64,000 nt of DNA from Xylocopa sonorina (lineage: Eukaryota > Arthropoda > Insecta > Hymenoptera > Apidae), in contig NW_027490529.1 in assembly GCF_050948175.1 (NCBI RefSeq), forward strand, positions 62,001 through 126,000, read 5' to 3'. Positions 42,965 through 59,700 of this stretch are shown here, in pieces. Both the position numbers and the translations under genes were made by a program. The notes beneath the pieces are model-generated. The model made no database searches. It was not told the origin of the DNA and was given only the letters and a program-made list of their open reading frames with translations. Within the stretch, counting starts at the first letter, position 1; each line of letters begins with the position of its first letter.

Positions 42965-45900
42965 ATCGTAGCAAGAGCTTTCTAATGCTTCTTAAAACGC
43001 GATATCGCATCTCATTTCTATGTTTCATGGTAAGATATAACATGATTTGCGAAGTGTTATGTATACCTCGTGTACACCTCAAATGAATGTAAATGCGACA
43101 CTTCCTTGCAAGGAAATAGCGATTGCAGATGTCTACCTATCGTAGCAATAGAGTTCTAATGCTTCTTAAAACGCGATATCGCATCTCATTTCTATATTTC
43201 ATGGTAAGATATAATATGATTTGCGAAGTATCATGTATTCCTCGTCTACACTTCAAATGAATGTAAATGCAACACTTCGTTGCAAGGAAATAGCGTTTGC
43301 AAATGTCTACCTATCGTAGCAATAGTTTTCTAATGCTTCTTAAAACGCGATATCGCATCCCATTTCTATGTTTCATGGTAAGATATAATATGATCTGCGA
43401 AGTATCATGTATTCCTCGTCTACACTTCAAATGAATGTAAATGCGACACTTCCTTGCAAGGAAATAGCGTTTGCAGATGTCTACGTATCGAAGCAACAGA
43501 GTTCAAATGCTTCTTAAAACGAGATATTGCATCTCATATGTATGTTTCATGATAAGATATAATATTCATAGCGAAGTGTTATGCATTCCTCATCTACGAT
43601 TCAAATGAAAGTAAATGCGACACTTCCTTGCAAGGAAATAGCGTTTGCAGATGTCAACGTATCGTAACAATAGAGTTCTTATGATTCTTGAAACGCGATA
43701 TCGCATCTCATTTCTATGTTTCATGGTAAGATATAATATGATTTGAGAAGTGTTATGTATTCCTCGTCTACACTTCAAATGAATGTTAATGCGACACTTC
43801 CTTGCAAGGAAACAGCGTTTGCAGATGTCTACGTATCGAAGAAATTGAGCTCAAATGCTTCTTAAAACGCGATATCGCATCTCATTTCTATGTTTCATGG
43901 TAAGATATAATATGATTTGCGAAGTATCATGTATTCCTCGTCTACACTTCAAATGAATGTAAATGCGACACTTCCTTGCAAGGAAATAGCGTTTGCAGAT
44001 GTCTACGTATCGAAGAAATAGAGTTCAAATGCTTCTTAAAAAGAGATATTGCATCTCATATCTATGTTTCATGATAAGATATAGTATTCATTGCGAAGTG
44101 TTATGCATTCCTCGTCTACGATTCAAATGAATGTAAATGCGACACTTCCTTGCAAGGAAATAGCGCTTGCAGATGTCTACGTATCGAAGCAATAGAGTTC
44201 AAATGCTTCTTAAAACGCGATATCGCATCTCATTTCTATGTTTCATGGTAAGATATAATATGATTTGCGAAGTGCTATGTATTCCTCGTCTACACATCAA
44301 ATGAATGTAAATGCGACACTTCCTTGCAAGGAAATTGCGTCTGCAGATGTCTACGTATCGTAGCAATGGATTTCTGATGCTTCTTAGAACGCGATATCGC
44401 ATCTCATTTCTATGTATCATGGTAAGATATAATATGATTTGCGAAGTGTCATGTATTCCTCGTCTACACTTCAAATGACCGTGTATGCGACACTTGCTCG
44501 CTAGGAAATAGCGTTTGCAGATGTCTAGGTATCGTAGCAATAGAGTTCTAATGCTTCTTAAAACGCGATATCGCATCTCATTTCTACGTTTCATGGTAAG
44601 ATGTATTATGATTTGCGAAGTGTTATGCATTCCTCGTCTACGATTCAAATGAATGTAAATGCGACACTTCCTTGCAAGGAAATAGCGTTTGCAGATGTCT
44701 ACGTATCGTAGCAATAGAGTTCATATGATTCTTAAAACGCGATATCGCATCTCATTTCTATGTTTCATGGTAAGATATAACATGATTTGCGAAGTGTTAT
44801 GTATTCCTCGTCTACACTTCAAATGAATGTGAATGCGATACTTCCTCGCTAGGAAATAGCGTTTGCTGATGTCAACGTATCGTAGCAATAGCTTTCTAAT
44901 GCTTCTTAAAACGCGATATCGCATCTCATTTCTATGTTTCATGGTAAGATATAACATGATTTGCGAAGTGTTATGTATACCTCGTGTACACCTCAAATGA
45001 ATGTAAATGCGACACTTCCTTGCAAGGAAATAGCGATTGCAGATGTCTACCTATCGTAGCAATAGAGTTCTAATGCTTCTTAAAACGCGATATCGCATCT
45101 CATTTCTATATTTCATGGTAAGATATAATATGATTTGCGAAGTATCATGTATTCCTCGTCTACACTTCAAATGAATGTAAATGCAACACTTCGTTGCAAG
45201 GAAATAGCGTTTGCAAATGTCTACCTATCGTAGCAATAGTTTTCTAATGCTTCTTAAAACGCGATATCGCATCCCATTTCTATGTTTCATGGTAAGATAT
45301 AATATGATCTGCGAAGTATCATGTATTCCTCGTCTACACTTCAAATGAATGTAAATGCGAAACTTCCTTGCAAGGAAATAGCGTTTGCAGATGTCTACGT
45401 ATCGAAGCAACAGAGTTCAAATGCTTCTTAAAACGAGATATTGCATCTCATATCTATGTTTCATGATAAGATATAGTATTCATTGCGAAGTGTTATGCAT
45501 TCCTCGTCTACGATTCAAATGAATGTAAATGCGACACTTCCTTGCAAGGAAATAGCGCTTGCAGATGTCTACGTATCGAAGCAATAGAGTTCAAATGCTT
45601 CTTAAAACGAGATACTGCATCTCATATGTATGTTTCATGATAAGATATAATATTCATAGCGAAGTGTTATGCATTCCTCATCTACGATTCAAATGAAAGT
45701 AAATGCGACACTTCCTTGCAAGGAAATAGCGTTTGCAGATGTCAACGTATCGTAACAATAGAGTTCTTATGATTCTTGAAACGCGATATCGCATCTCATT
45801 TCTATATTTCATGGTAAGATATAATATAATTTGAGAAGTGTTATGTATTCCTCGTCTACACTTCAAATGAATGTTAATGCGACACTTCCTTGCAAGGAAA

Positions 45901-48900
45901 CAGCGTTTGCAGATGTCTACGTATCGAAGAAATTGAGCTCAAATGCTCCTTAAAACGCGATATCGCATCTCATTTCTATGTTTCATGGTAAGATATAATA
46001 TGATTTGCGAAGTATCATGTATTCCTCGTCTACACTTCAAATGAATGTAAATGCGACACTTCCTTGCAAGGAAATAGCGTTTGCAGATGTCTACGTATCG
46101 AAGAAATAGAGTTCAAATGCTTCTTAAAAAGAGATATTGCATCTCATATCTATGTTTCATGATAAGATATAGTATTCATTGCGAAGTGTTATGCATTCCT
46201 CGTCTACGATTCAAATGAATGTAAATGCGACACTTCCTTCCAAGGAAATAGCGCTTGCAGATGTCTACGTATCGAAGCAATAGAGTTCAAATGCTTCTTA
46301 AAACGCGATATCGCATCTCATTTCTATGTTTCATGGTAAGATATAATATGATTTGCGAAGTGCTATGTATTCCTCGTCTACACATCAAATGAATGTAAAT
46401 GCGACACTTCCTTGCAAGGAAATTGCGTCTGCAGATGTCTACGTATCGTAGCAATGGATTTCTGATGCTTCTTAGAACGCGATATCGCATCTCATTTCTA
46501 TGTATCATGGTAAGATATAATATGATTTGCGAAGTGTCATGTATTGCTCGTCTATACTTCAAATGAATGTAAATGCGACACTTTCTTGCAAGGAAATTGC
46601 GTTTGCAGGTGTCTACGTGTCGTAGCAATAGAGTTCTAATGCTTCTTAAAACGCGATATCGCATCTCATTTCTATGTTTCATGGTAAGATATAAGATGAT
46701 TTGCTAAGTGTCATGTGTTCCTCGTCTACACATCAAATGAATGTAAATGCGACACTACCTTGTTAGGAAATAGCGTCTGCAGATGTCTGGGTATCGTAGC
46801 AATAGAGTTCTAATGCTTCTTAAAACGCGATATCGCATCTCATTTCTACGATTCATGGTAAGATGCATTATGATTTGCGAAGTGTTATGCATTCCTCGCC
46901 TACGATTCAAATGAATGTAAATGCGACACTTCCTTGCAAGGAAATAGCGTTTGCAGATGTCTACGTATCGAAGCAATAGAGTTTTAATGCTTCTTAAAAC
47001 GCGATATCGCATCTCATTTCTATGTTTCATGGTAAGATGTAATATGATTTCCGAAGTGTTATGTATTCCTCGTCTACACTTCAAATTAATGTAAATGCGA
47101 CACTTCCTTGTAAGGAAATTGCGTTTGCAGATGTCTACGTATCGAAGCAATAGAGTTCAAATGCTTCTTAAAACGAGATACTGCATCTCATATGTATGAT
47201 TCATGATAAGATATAATATTCATTGCGAAGTGTTATGCATTCCTCGTCTACGATTCAAATGAAAGTAAATGCGACACTTCCTTGCAAGGAAATAGCGTTT
47301 GCAGATGTCTACGTATCGTAACAATAGAGTTCTTATGATTCTTGAAACGCGATATCGCATCTCATTTCTATGTTTCATGGTAAGATATAATATGATTTGC
47401 GAAGTGTCATGTATTCCTCGTCTACACTTCAAATGAATGTAAATGCGACACTTCCTTGCTGGGAAATAGCGTCTGCAGATGTCTAGGTATCGTAGCAATA
47501 GAGTTCTAATGCTTCTTAAAACGCGATATCGCATCTCATTTCTATGTTTAATGGTAAGATGTAATATGATTTGCGAAGTGTTATGTATTCCTCGTCAACA
47601 CTTCAAATGAATGTAAATGCGATGCTTCCTTGCAAGGAAATAGCGTTTGCAAATGTCTACGTATCGAAGCAATAGAGTTCAAATGCTTCTTAAAACGAGA
47701 TACTGCATCTCATATCTATGTTTCATGATAAGATATAATATTCATTGCGAAGTGCTCTGCATTCCTCGCCTACGATTCAAATGAATGTAAATGCGACACT
47801 TCCTTGCAAGGAAATAGCGTTTGCAGATGTCTACGTATCGTAGCAATAGAGTTCTTATGATCCTTAAAAAGCGATATCGCATCTCATTTCTATGTTTCAT
47901 GGTAAGGTATAATATGATTTGCGAAGTGTTACGTATTCCTCGTCTACACTTCAAATGAATGTGAATGCGACACTTCCTCGCTAGGAAATAGCGTCTGCAG
48001 ATGTCTAGGTATCGTAGCAATAGAGTTCCAATGCTTCTTAAAACGAGATATTGCATCTAATATCTATGTTTCATGATAAGATATAATATTCATTGCGAAG
48101 TGTTATGCATTCCTCGTCTACGATTCAAATGAAAGTAAATGCGACACTTCCTTGCAAGGAAATAGCGTTTGCAGATGTCTACGTATCGTAGCAATAGAGT
48201 TCTTATAATTCTTAAAACGCGATATCGCATCTCATTTCTATGTTTCATGGTAAGATATAATATGATTTGCGAAGTGTTATGCATTCCTCGTCTACGATGC
48301 AAATGAACGTAAATGCGACACTTCCTTCCAAGGAAATAGCGTTTGCAGATGTCTACGTATCGTAACAATAGAGTTCTTATGATACTTAAAACGCGATATC
48401 GCATCTCATATCTATGATTCATGGTAAGATATAATATGATTTGCGAAGTGTTATGTATTCCTCGTCTACACTTCAAATCAATGTAAATACGACACTTCCT
48501 TGCAAGGAAATAGCGTTTGCAGATGTCTACCTATCGTAGCAATAGAGTTCTAATGCTTCTTAAAACGCGACATCGCATCTCATTTCTATGTTTCATGGTA
48601 CGATATAATATTCATTGCGAAGTGTTATGCATTCCTCGTCTACGATTCAAATGAAAGTAAATGCGATACTTCCTTGCAAGGAAATAGCATTTGCAGATGT
48701 CTACCTATCGTAGCAATAGTGTTCTAATGCTTCATAAAACGCGATATCGCATCTCATTTCTATGTATCATGGTAAGATATAATATTCATTGCGAAGTGTT
48801 ATGCATTCCTCGTCTACGATTCAAATGAAAGTAAATGCGACACTTCCTTGCAAGGAAATAGCGTTTGCAGATGTCTACGTATCGTAACATTAGAGTTCTT

Positions 48901-51900
48901 ATGATTCTTGAAACGCGATATCGCATCTTATTTCTATGTTTCATGGTAAGATATAATATGATTTGCGAAGTGTTATGTATTCCTCGTCTATACTTCAAAT
49001 CAATGTAAATACTACACTTCCTTGCAAGGAAATAGCGTTTGCAAATATCTGCCTATCGTAGCAATAATATTCTAATGCTTCTTAAAACGCGATATCGCAT
49101 CTCACTTCTATGTTTCATGGTAAGACATAATATGATTTGCGAAGTGTCATGTCTTCCTCGTATACACTTCAAATGAATGTGAATGCGATACTTCCTCGCT
49201 AGGAAATAGCGTTTGCAGATGTCTACGTATCGTAGCAATAGCTTTCTAATGCTTCTTAAAACGCAATATCGCATCTCATTTCTATGTATCATGGTAAGAT
49301 ATAATATTCATTGTGAAGTGTTATGCATTCCTCGTCTACGATTCAAATGAAAGTAAATGCGACACTTCCTTGCAAGGAAACAGCGATTGCAGGTGTCTAC
49401 GTATCGTAGCAATAGAGTTCAAATGCTTCTTAAAACGCGATATCGCATCTCATTTCTATGTTTCATGGTAAGGTATAATATGATTTGCGAAGTGTTATGT
49501 ATTCCTCGCCTACACTTCAAGTGAATGTAAATGCGACACTTCCTTGCAAGGAAATAGCGTTTGCAGATGTCTACGTATCGAAGCAATAGAGTTCTAATGC
49601 TTCTTACAACGCGATATCGCATCACATTTCTATGTTTCATGGTAAGATATAATATGATTTGCGAAGTGTTATGTATTCCTCGTCTACACATCAAATGAAT
49701 GTAAATGCGACACTTCCTTGCAAGGAAATAGCGTTTGCAGATGTCTACGTATCGTAGCAATAGAGCTCTTATAATTCTTAAAACGCGATTTCGCATCTCA
49801 TTTCTATGTTTCATGGTAAGGTATAATATGATTTGCGAAGTGTTATGTATTCCTCGTCTACACATCAAATGAATGTAAATGCGACACTTCCTTGCAAGGA
49901 AATAGCGTTTGCAGATGTTTACGTATCGTAGCAATAGAGTTCTAATGCTTCTTAAAACGCGATATCGCATCTCATTTCTATGTTTCATGGTAAGATGTAA
50001 TATGATTTGCGAGATGTTATGTATTCCTCGTCTACACTTCAAATGAATGTAAATGCGACACTCGCTCGCTAGGAAATAGCGTTTGCAGATGTCTACGTAT
50101 CGTAGCAATAGTTTTCTAATGCTTCTTAAAACGCGATATCGCATCTCATTTCTATGTTTCATGGTAAGATATAATATGATTTGCGAGGTATCATGTATTC
50201 CTCGTCTACACTTCAAATGAATGTAAATGCGACACTTCGTTGCAAGGAAATAGCGTTTGCAAATGTCTACCTATCGTAGCAATAGTTTTCTAATGCTTCT
50301 TAAAACGCGATATCGCATCCCATTTCTATGTTTCATGGTAAGATATAATATGTTTTGCGAAGTATCATCTATTCCTCGTCTACACTTCAAATGAATGTAA
50401 ATGCGACACTTCCTTGCAAGGAAATAGCGTTTGCAGATGTCTACGTATCGAAGCAACTGAGTTCAAATGCTTCTTAAAACGAGATATTGCATCACATATC
50501 TATGTTTCATGATAAGATATAGTATTCATTGCGAAGTGTTATGCATTCCTCGTCTACGATTCAAATGAATGTAAATGCGACACTGCCTTGCAAGAAAATA
50601 GCGTTTGCAGATGTCTACGTATCGAAGCAATAGAGTTCAAATGCTTCTTAAAACGCGATATCGCATCTCATTTCTATGTTTCATGGTAAGATATAATAAG
50701 ATTTGCGAAGTGTTATGTTTTCCTCGTCTACACCTCAAATGAATGTAAATGCGACACTTCCTTGCAAGGAAATAGCGATTGCAGGTGTCTACCTATCGTA
50801 GCAATAGAGTTCGAATGCTTCTTAAAACGCGATATCGCTTCTCATTTCTATGTTTCATGGTAAGATATAATATGATTTGCGAAGTGTCATGTATTCCTCG
50901 TCTACACTTCAAATGAATGTAAATGCGACACTTGCTCGCTAGGAAATAGCGTTTGCAGATGTCTAGGTATCGTAGCAATGGATTTCTGATGCTTCTTAAA
51001 ACGCGATATCGCATCTCATTCCTATGTTTCATGGTAAGATATAATATGATTTGCGAAGTGTTATGTATTCCTCGTCTACACATCAAATGAATGTAAATGC
51101 GACACTTCCTTGCAAGGAAATAGCATTTGCAGATGTCTACGTATCGTAGCAATGGATTTCTAATGCTTCTTAGAACGAGATATTGCATCTCATATCTATG
51201 TTTCATGATAAGATATAATATTCATTGCGAAGTGTTATGCATTCCTCGTCTACGATTCAAATGAATGTAAATGCGACACTTCCTTGTTAGGAAATAGCGT
51301 CTGCAGATGTCTGGGTATCGTAGCAATAGAGTTCTAGTGCTTCTTAAAACGCGATATCGCATCTCATTTCTACGTTTCATGCTAAGATGTATTATGATTT
51401 GTGAAGTGTTATGCATTCCTCGTCTACGATTCAAATGAATGTAAATGCGACACTTCCTTGCAAGGAAATAGCGTTTGCAGATGTCTACGTATCGTAGCAA
51501 TAGAGTTCTTATGATTCTAAAAAGCGATATCGCATCTCATTTCTATGTTTCATGGTAAGGTATAATATGATTTGCCAAGTGTTATGTATTCCTCGTCTAC
51601 ACTTCAAATGAATGTAAATGCGACACTTCCTTGCAAGGAAATAGCATTTGCAGATGTCTACGTATCGTAGCAATGGATTTCTAATGCTTCTTAGAACGAG
51701 ATATTGCATCTCATATCTATGTTTCATGATAAGATATAATATTCATTGCGAAGTGTTATGCATTCCTCGTCTACGATTCAAATGAATGTAAATGCGACAC
51801 TTCCTTGTTAGGAAATAGCGTCTGCAGATGTCTGGGTATCGTAGCAATAGAGTTCTAGTGCTTCTTAAAACGCGATATCGCATCTCATTTCTACGTTTCG

Positions 51901-53749
51901 TGGTAAGATGTATTATGATTTGTGAAGTGTTATGCATTCCTCGTCTACGATTCAAATGAATGTAAATGCGACACTTCCTTGCAAGGAAATAGCGTTTGCA
52001 GATGTCTACGTATCGTAGCAATAGAGTTCTAATGCTTCTTAAAACGCGATATCGCATCTCATTTCTACGTTTCATGGCAAGATGTATTATGATTTGCGAA
52101 GTGTTATGCATTCCTCGTCTACGATTCAAATGAATGTAAATGCGACACTTCCTTGCAAGGAAATAGCGTTTGCAGATGTTTACGTATCGAAGCAATAGAG
52201 TTTTAATGCTTCTTAAAACGCGATATCGCATCTCATTTCTATGTTTCATGGTAAGATGTAATATGATTTGCGAAGTGTTATGCATTCCTCGTCTACGATT
52301 CAAATGAAAGTAAATGCGACACTTCCTTGCAAGGAAATAGCGTTTGCAGATGTCTACGTATCGTAGCAATAGAGTTCATATGATTCTTAAAACGCGATAT
52401 CGCATCTCATTTCTATGTTTCATGGTAAGATATAACATGATTTGCGAAGTGTTATGTATTCCTCGTCTACGATTCAAATGAATGTAAATGCGACACTTCC
52501 TTGTTAGGAAATAGCGTCTGCAGATGTCTGGGTATCGTAGCAATAGAGTTCTAGTGCTTCTTAAAACGCGATATCGCATCTCATTTCTACGTTTCGTGGT
52601 AAGATGTATTATGATTTGTGAAGTGTTATGCATTCCTCGTCTACGATTCAAATGAATGTAAATGCGACACTTCCTTGCAAGGAAATAGCGTTTGCAGATG
52701 TCTACGTATCGTAGCAATAGAGTTCAAATGCTTCTTAAAACGCGATAACGCATCTCATTTCTATGTTTCATGGTAAGATATAATATGATTTGCGAAGTGT
52801 TATGTTTTCCTCGTCTACACCTCAAATGAATGTAAATGCGACACTTCCTTGCAAGGAAATAGCGATTGCAGGTGTCTACCTATCGTAGCAATAGAGTTCT
52901 AATGCTTCTTAAAACGCGATATCGCATCTCATTTCTATGTTTCATGGTAAGATATAATATGATTTGCGAAGTGTTATGTATTCCTCGTCAACACTTCAAA
53001 TGAATGTAAATGCGACACTTCCTTGCAAGGAAATAGCGTTTGCAGATGTCTACGTATCGAAGCAATAGAGTTCTAATGCTTCTTAAAACGCGATATCGCA
53101 TCTCATTTCTATGTTTCATGGTAAGATATAATATGATTTGCGAAGTGCTATGTATTCCTCGTCTACACATCAAATGAATGTAAATGCGACACTTCCTTGC
53201 AAGGAAATAGCGTCTGCAGATGTCTACGTATCGTAGCAATGGATTTCTGATGCTTCTTAGAACGCGATATCGCATCTCATTTCTATGTTTCATGGTAAGA
53301 TATAATATGATTTGCGAAGTGTCATGTATTCCTTGTCTACACTTCAAATGAATGTAAATGCGACACTTGCTCGCTAGGAAATAGCGTTTGCAGATGTCTA
53401 GGTATCGTAGCAATGGATTTCTGATGCTTCTTAAAACGCGATATCGCATCTCATTCCTATGTTTCATGGTAAGATATAATATGATTTGCGAAGTGTTATG
53501 TATTCCTCGTCTACACATCAAATGAATGTAAATGCGACACTTCCTTGCAAGGAAATAGCATTTGCAGATGTTTACGTATCGTAGCAATGGATTTCTAATG
53601 CTTCTTAGAACGAGATATTGCATCTCATATCTATGTTTCATGATAAGATATAATATTCATTGCGAAGTGTTATGCATTCCTCGTCTACGATTCAAATGAA
53701 TGTAAATGCGACACTACCTTGTTAGGAAATAGCGTCTGCAGATGTCTGG

Positions 53750-56700
53750 GTATCGTAGCAATAGAGTTCTAGTGCTTCTTAAAACGCGATATCGCACCTC
53801 ATTTCTACGTTTCATGGTAAGATGTATTATGATTTGCGAAGTGTTATGCATTCCTCGTCTACGATTCAAATGAATGTAAATGCGACACTTCCTTGCAAGG
53901 AAATAGCGTTTGCAGATGTCTACGTATCGTAGCAATAGAGTTCATATGATTCTTAAAACGCGATATCGCATCTCATTTCTATGTTTCATGGTAAGATATA
54001 ACATGATTTGCGAAGTGTTATGTATTCCTCGTCTACACTTCAAATGAATGTAAATGCGACACTTCCTTGCAAGGAAATAGCGTTTGCAGGTGTCTACGTG
54101 TCGTAGCAATAGAGTTCTAATGCTTCTTAAAACGCGATATCGCATCTCATTACTGTGTTTCATGGTGAGATATAATAAGATTTGTGAAGTGTCATGTATT
54201 CCTCGTCTACACTTCAAATGACCGTGAATGCGACACTTGCTCGCTAGGAAATAGCGTTTGCAGATGTCTAGGTATCGTAGCAATAGAGTTCTAATGCTTC
54301 TTAAAACGCGATATCGCATCTCATTTCTACGTTTCATGGTAAGATGTATTATGATTTGCGAAGTGTTATGCATTCCTCGTCTACGATTCAAATGAATGTA
54401 AATGCGACACTTCCTTGCAAGGAAATAGCGTTTGCAGATGTCTACGTATCGTAGCAATAGAGTTCATATGATTCTTAAAACGCGATATCGCATCTCATTT
54501 CTATGTTTCATGGTAAGATATAACATGATTTGCGAAGTGTTATGTGTTCCTCGTCTACACTTCAAATGAATGTGAATGCGATACTTCCTCGCTAGGAAAT
54601 AGCGTTTGCAGATGTCTACGTATCGTAGCAAGAGCTTTCTAATGCTTCTTAAAACGCGATATCGCATCTCATTTCTATGTTTCATGGTAAGATATAACAT
54701 GATTTGCGAAGTGTTATGTATACCTCGTGTACACCTCAAATGAATGTAAATGCGACACTTCCTTGCAAGGAAATAGCAATTGCAGATGTCTACCTATCGT
54801 AGCAATAGAGTTCTAATGCTTCTTAAAACGCGATATCGCATCTCATTTCTATATTTCATGGTAAGATATAATATGATTTGCGAAGTATCATGTATTCCTC
54901 GTCTACACTTCAAATGAATGTAAATGCAACACTTCGTTGCAAGGAAATAGCGTTTGCAAATGTCTACCTATCGTAGCAATAGTTTTCTAATGCTTCTTAA
55001 AACGCGATATCGCATCCCATTTCTATGTTTCATGGTAAGATATAATATGATCTGCGAAGTATCATGTATTCCTCGTCTACACTTCAAATGAATGTAAATG
55101 CGACACTTCCTTGCAAGGAAATAGCGTTTGCAGATGTCTACGTATCGAAGCAACAGAGTTCAAATGCTTCTTAAAACGAGATATTGCATCTCATATGTAT
55201 GTTTCATGATAAGATATAATATTCATAGCGAAGTGTTATGCATTCCTCATCTACGATTCAAATGAAAGTAAATGCGACACTTCCTTGCAAGGAAATAGCG
55301 TTTGCAGATGTCAACGTATCGTAACAATAGAGTTCTTATGATTCTTGAAACGCGATATCGCATCTCATTTCTATGTTTCATGGTAAGATATAATATGATT
55401 TGAGAAGTGTTATGTATTCCTCGTCTACACTTCAAATGAATGTTAATGCGACACTTCCTTGCAAGGAAACAGCGTTTGCAGATGTCTACGTATCGAAGAA
55501 ATTGAGCTCAAATGCTTCTTAAAACGCGATATCGCATCTCATTTCTATGTTTCATGGTAAGATATAATATGATTTGCGAAGTATCATGTATTCCTCGTCT
55601 ACACTTCAAATGAATGTAAATGCGACACTTCCTTGCAAGGAAATAGCGTTTGCAGATGTCTACGTATCGAAGAAATAGAGTTCAAATGCTTCTTAAAAAG
55701 AGATATTGCATCTCATATCTATGTTTCATGATAAGATATAGTATTCATTGCGAAGTGTTATGCATTCCTCGTCTACGATTCAAATGAATGTAAATGCGAC
55801 ACTTCCTTGCAAGGAAATAGCGCTTGCAGATGTCTACGTATCGAAGCAATAGAGTTCAAATGCTTCTTAAAACGCGATATCGCATCTCATTTCTATGTTT
55901 CATGGTAAGATATAATATGATTTGCGAAGTGCTATGTATTCCTCGTCTACACATCAAATGAATGTAAATGCGACACTTCCTTGCAAGGAAATTGCGTCTG
56001 CAGATGTCTACGTATCGTAGCAATGGATTTCTGATGCTTCTTAGAACGCGATATCGCATCTCATTTCTATGTATCATGGTAAGATATAATATGATTTGCG
56101 AAGTGTCATGTATTCCTCGTCTACACTTCAAATGACCGTGTATGCGACACTTGCTCGCTAGGAAATAGCGTTTGCAGATGTCTAGGTATCGTAGCAATAG
56201 AGTTCTAATGCTTCTTAAAACGCGATATCGCATCTCATTTCTACGTTTCATGGTAAGATGTATTATGATTTGCGAAGTGTTATGCATTCCTCGTCTACGA
56301 TTCAAATGAATGTAAATGCGACACTTCCTTGCAAGGAAATAGCGTTTGCAGATGTCTACGTATCGTAGCAATAGAGTTCATATGATTCTTAAAACGCGAT
56401 ATCGCATCTCATTTCTATGTTTCATGGTAAGATATAACATGATTTGCGAAGTGTTATGTATTCCTCGTCTACACTTCAAATGAATGTGAATGCGATACTT
56501 CCTCGCTAGGAAATAGCGTTTTCTGATGTCAACGTATCGTAGCAATAGCTTTCTAATGCTTCTTAAAACGCGATATCGCATCTCATTTCTATGTTTCATG
56601 GTAAGATATAACATGATTTGCGAAGTGTTATGTATACCTCGTGTACACCTCAAATGAATGTAAATGCGACACTTCCTTGCAAGGAAATAGCGATTGCAGA

Positions 56701-59700
56701 TGTCTACCTATCGTAGCAATAGAGTTCTAATGCTTCTTAAAACGCGATATCGCATCTCATTTCTATATTTCATGGTAAGATATAATATGATTTGCGAAGT
56801 ATCATGTATTCCTCGTCTACACTTCAAATGAATGTAAATGCAACACTTCGTTGCAAGGAAATAGCGTTTGCAAATGTCTACCTATCGTAGCAATAGTTTT
56901 CTAATGCTTCTTAAAACGCGATATCGCATCCCATTTCTATGTTTCATGGTAAGATATAATATGATCTGCGAAGTATCATGTATTCCTCGTCTACACTTCA
57001 AATGAATGTAAATGCGAAACTTCCTTGCAAGGAAATAGCGTTTGCAGATGTCTACGTATCGAAGCAACAGAGTTCAAATGCTTCTTAAAACGAGATATTG
57101 CATCTCATATCTATGTTTCATGATAAGATATAGTATTCATTGCGAAGTGTTATGCATTCCTCGTCTACGATTCAAATGAATGTAAATGCGACACTTCCTT
57201 GCAAGGAAATAGCGCTTGCAGATGTCTACGTATCGAAGCAATAGAGTTCAAATGCTTCTTAAAACGAGATACTGCATCTCATATGTATGTTTCATGATAA
57301 GATATAATATTCATAGCGAAGTGTTATGCATTCCTCATCTACGATTCAAATGAAAGTAAATGCGACACTTCCTTGCAAGGAAATAGCGTTTGCAGATGTC
57401 AACGTATCGTAACAATAGAGTTCTTATGATTCTTGAAACGCGATATCGCATCTCATTTCTATATTTCATGGTAAGATATAATATAATTTGAGAAGTGTTA
57501 TGTATTCCTCGTCTACACTTCAAATGAATGTTAATGCGACACTTCCTTGCAAGGAAACAGCGTTTGCAGATGTCTACGTATCGAAGAAATTGAGCTCAAA
57601 TGCTCCTTAAAACGCGATATCGCATCTCATTTCTATGTTTCATGGTAAGATATAATATGATTTGCGAAGTATCATGTATTCCTCGTCTACACTTCAAATG
57701 AATGTAAATGCGACACTTCCTTGCAAGGAAATAGCGTTTGCAGATGTCTACGTATCGAAGAAATAGAGTTCAAATGCTTCTTAAAAAGAGATATTGCATC
57801 TCATATCTATGTTTCATGATAAGATATAGTATTCATTGCGAAGTGTTATGCATTCCTCGTCTACGATTCAAATGAATGTAAATGCGACACTTCCTTGCAA
57901 GGAAATAGCGCTTGCAGATGTCTACGTATCGAAGCAATAGAGTTCAAATGCTTCTTAAAACGCGATATCGCATCTCATTTCTATGTTTCATGGTAAGATA
58001 TAATATGATTTGCGAAGTGCTATGTATTCCTCGTCTACACATCAAATGAATGTAAATGCGACACTTCCTTGCAAGGAAATTGCGTCTGCAGATGTCTACG
58101 TATCGTAGCAATGGATTTCTGATGCTTCTTAGAACGCGATATCGCATCTCATTTCTATGTATCATGGTAAGATATAATATGATTTGCGAAGTGTCATGTA
58201 TTGCTCGTCTATACTTCAAATGAATGTAAATGCGACACTTTCTTGCAAGGAAATTGCGTTTGCAGGTGTCTACGTGTCGTAGCAATAGAGTTCTAATGCT
58301 TCTTAAAACGCGATATTGCATCTCATTTCTATGTTTCATGGTAAGATATAAGATGATTTGCTAAGTGTCATGTGTTCCTCGTCTACACATCAAATGAATG
58401 TAAATGCGACACTACCTTGTTAGGAAATAGCGTCTGCAGATGTCTGGGTATCGTAGCAATAGAGTTCTAATGCTTCTTAAAACGCGATATCGCATCTCAT
58501 TTCTACGATTCATGGTAAGATGCATTATGATTTGCGAAGTGTTATGCATTCCTCGCCTACGATTCAAATGAATGTAAATGCGTCACTTCCTTGCAAGGAA
58601 ATAGCGTTTGCAGATGTCTACGTATCGAAGCAATAGAGTTTTAATGCTTCTTAAAACGCGATATCGCATCTCATTTCTATGTTTCATGGTAAGATGTAAT
58701 ATGATTTGCGAAGTGTTATGTATTCCTCGTCTACACTTCAAATTAATGTAAATGCGACACTTCCTTGTAAGGAAATTGCGTTTGCAGATGTCTACGTATC
58801 GAAGCAATAGAGTTCAAATGCTTCTTAAAACGAGATACTGCATCTCATATGTATGATTCATGATAAGATATAATATTCATTGCGAAGTGTTATGCATTCC
58901 TCGTCTACGATTCAAATGAAAGTAAATGCGACACTTCCTTGCAAGGAAATAGCGTTTGCAGATGTCTACGTATCGTAACAATAGAGTTCTTATGATTCTT
59001 GAAACGCGATATCGCATCTCATTTCTATGTTTCATGGTAAGATATAATATGATTTGCGAAGTGTGATGTATTCCTCGTCTACACTTCAAATGAATGTAAA
59101 TGCGACACTTCCTTGCTGGGAAATAGCGTCTGCAGATGTCTAGGTATCGTAGCAATAGAGTTCTAATGCTTCTTAAAACGCGATATCGCATCTCATTTCT
59201 ATGTTTAATGGTAAGATGTAATATGATTTGCGAAGTGTTATGTATTCCTCGTCAACACTTCAAATGAATGTAAATGCGATGCTTCCTTGCAAGGAAATAG
59301 CGTTTGCAAATGTCTACGTATCGAAGCAATAGAGTTCAAATGCTTCTTAAAACGAGATACTGCATCTCATATCTATGTTTCATGATAAGATATAATATTC
59401 ATTGCGAAGTGCTCTGCATTCCTCGCCTACGATTCAAATGAATGTAAATGCGACACTTCCTTGCAAGGAAATAGCGTTTGCAGATGTCTACGTATCGTAG
59501 CAATAGAGTTCTTATAATTCTTAAAACGCGATATCGCATCTCATTTCTATGTTTCATGGTAAGATATAATATGATTTGCGAAGTGTTATGCATTCCTCGT
59601 CTACGATGCAAATGAACGTAAATGCGACACTTCCTTCCAAGGAAATAGCGTTTGCAGATGTCTACGTATCGTAACAATAGAGTTCTTATGATACTTAAAA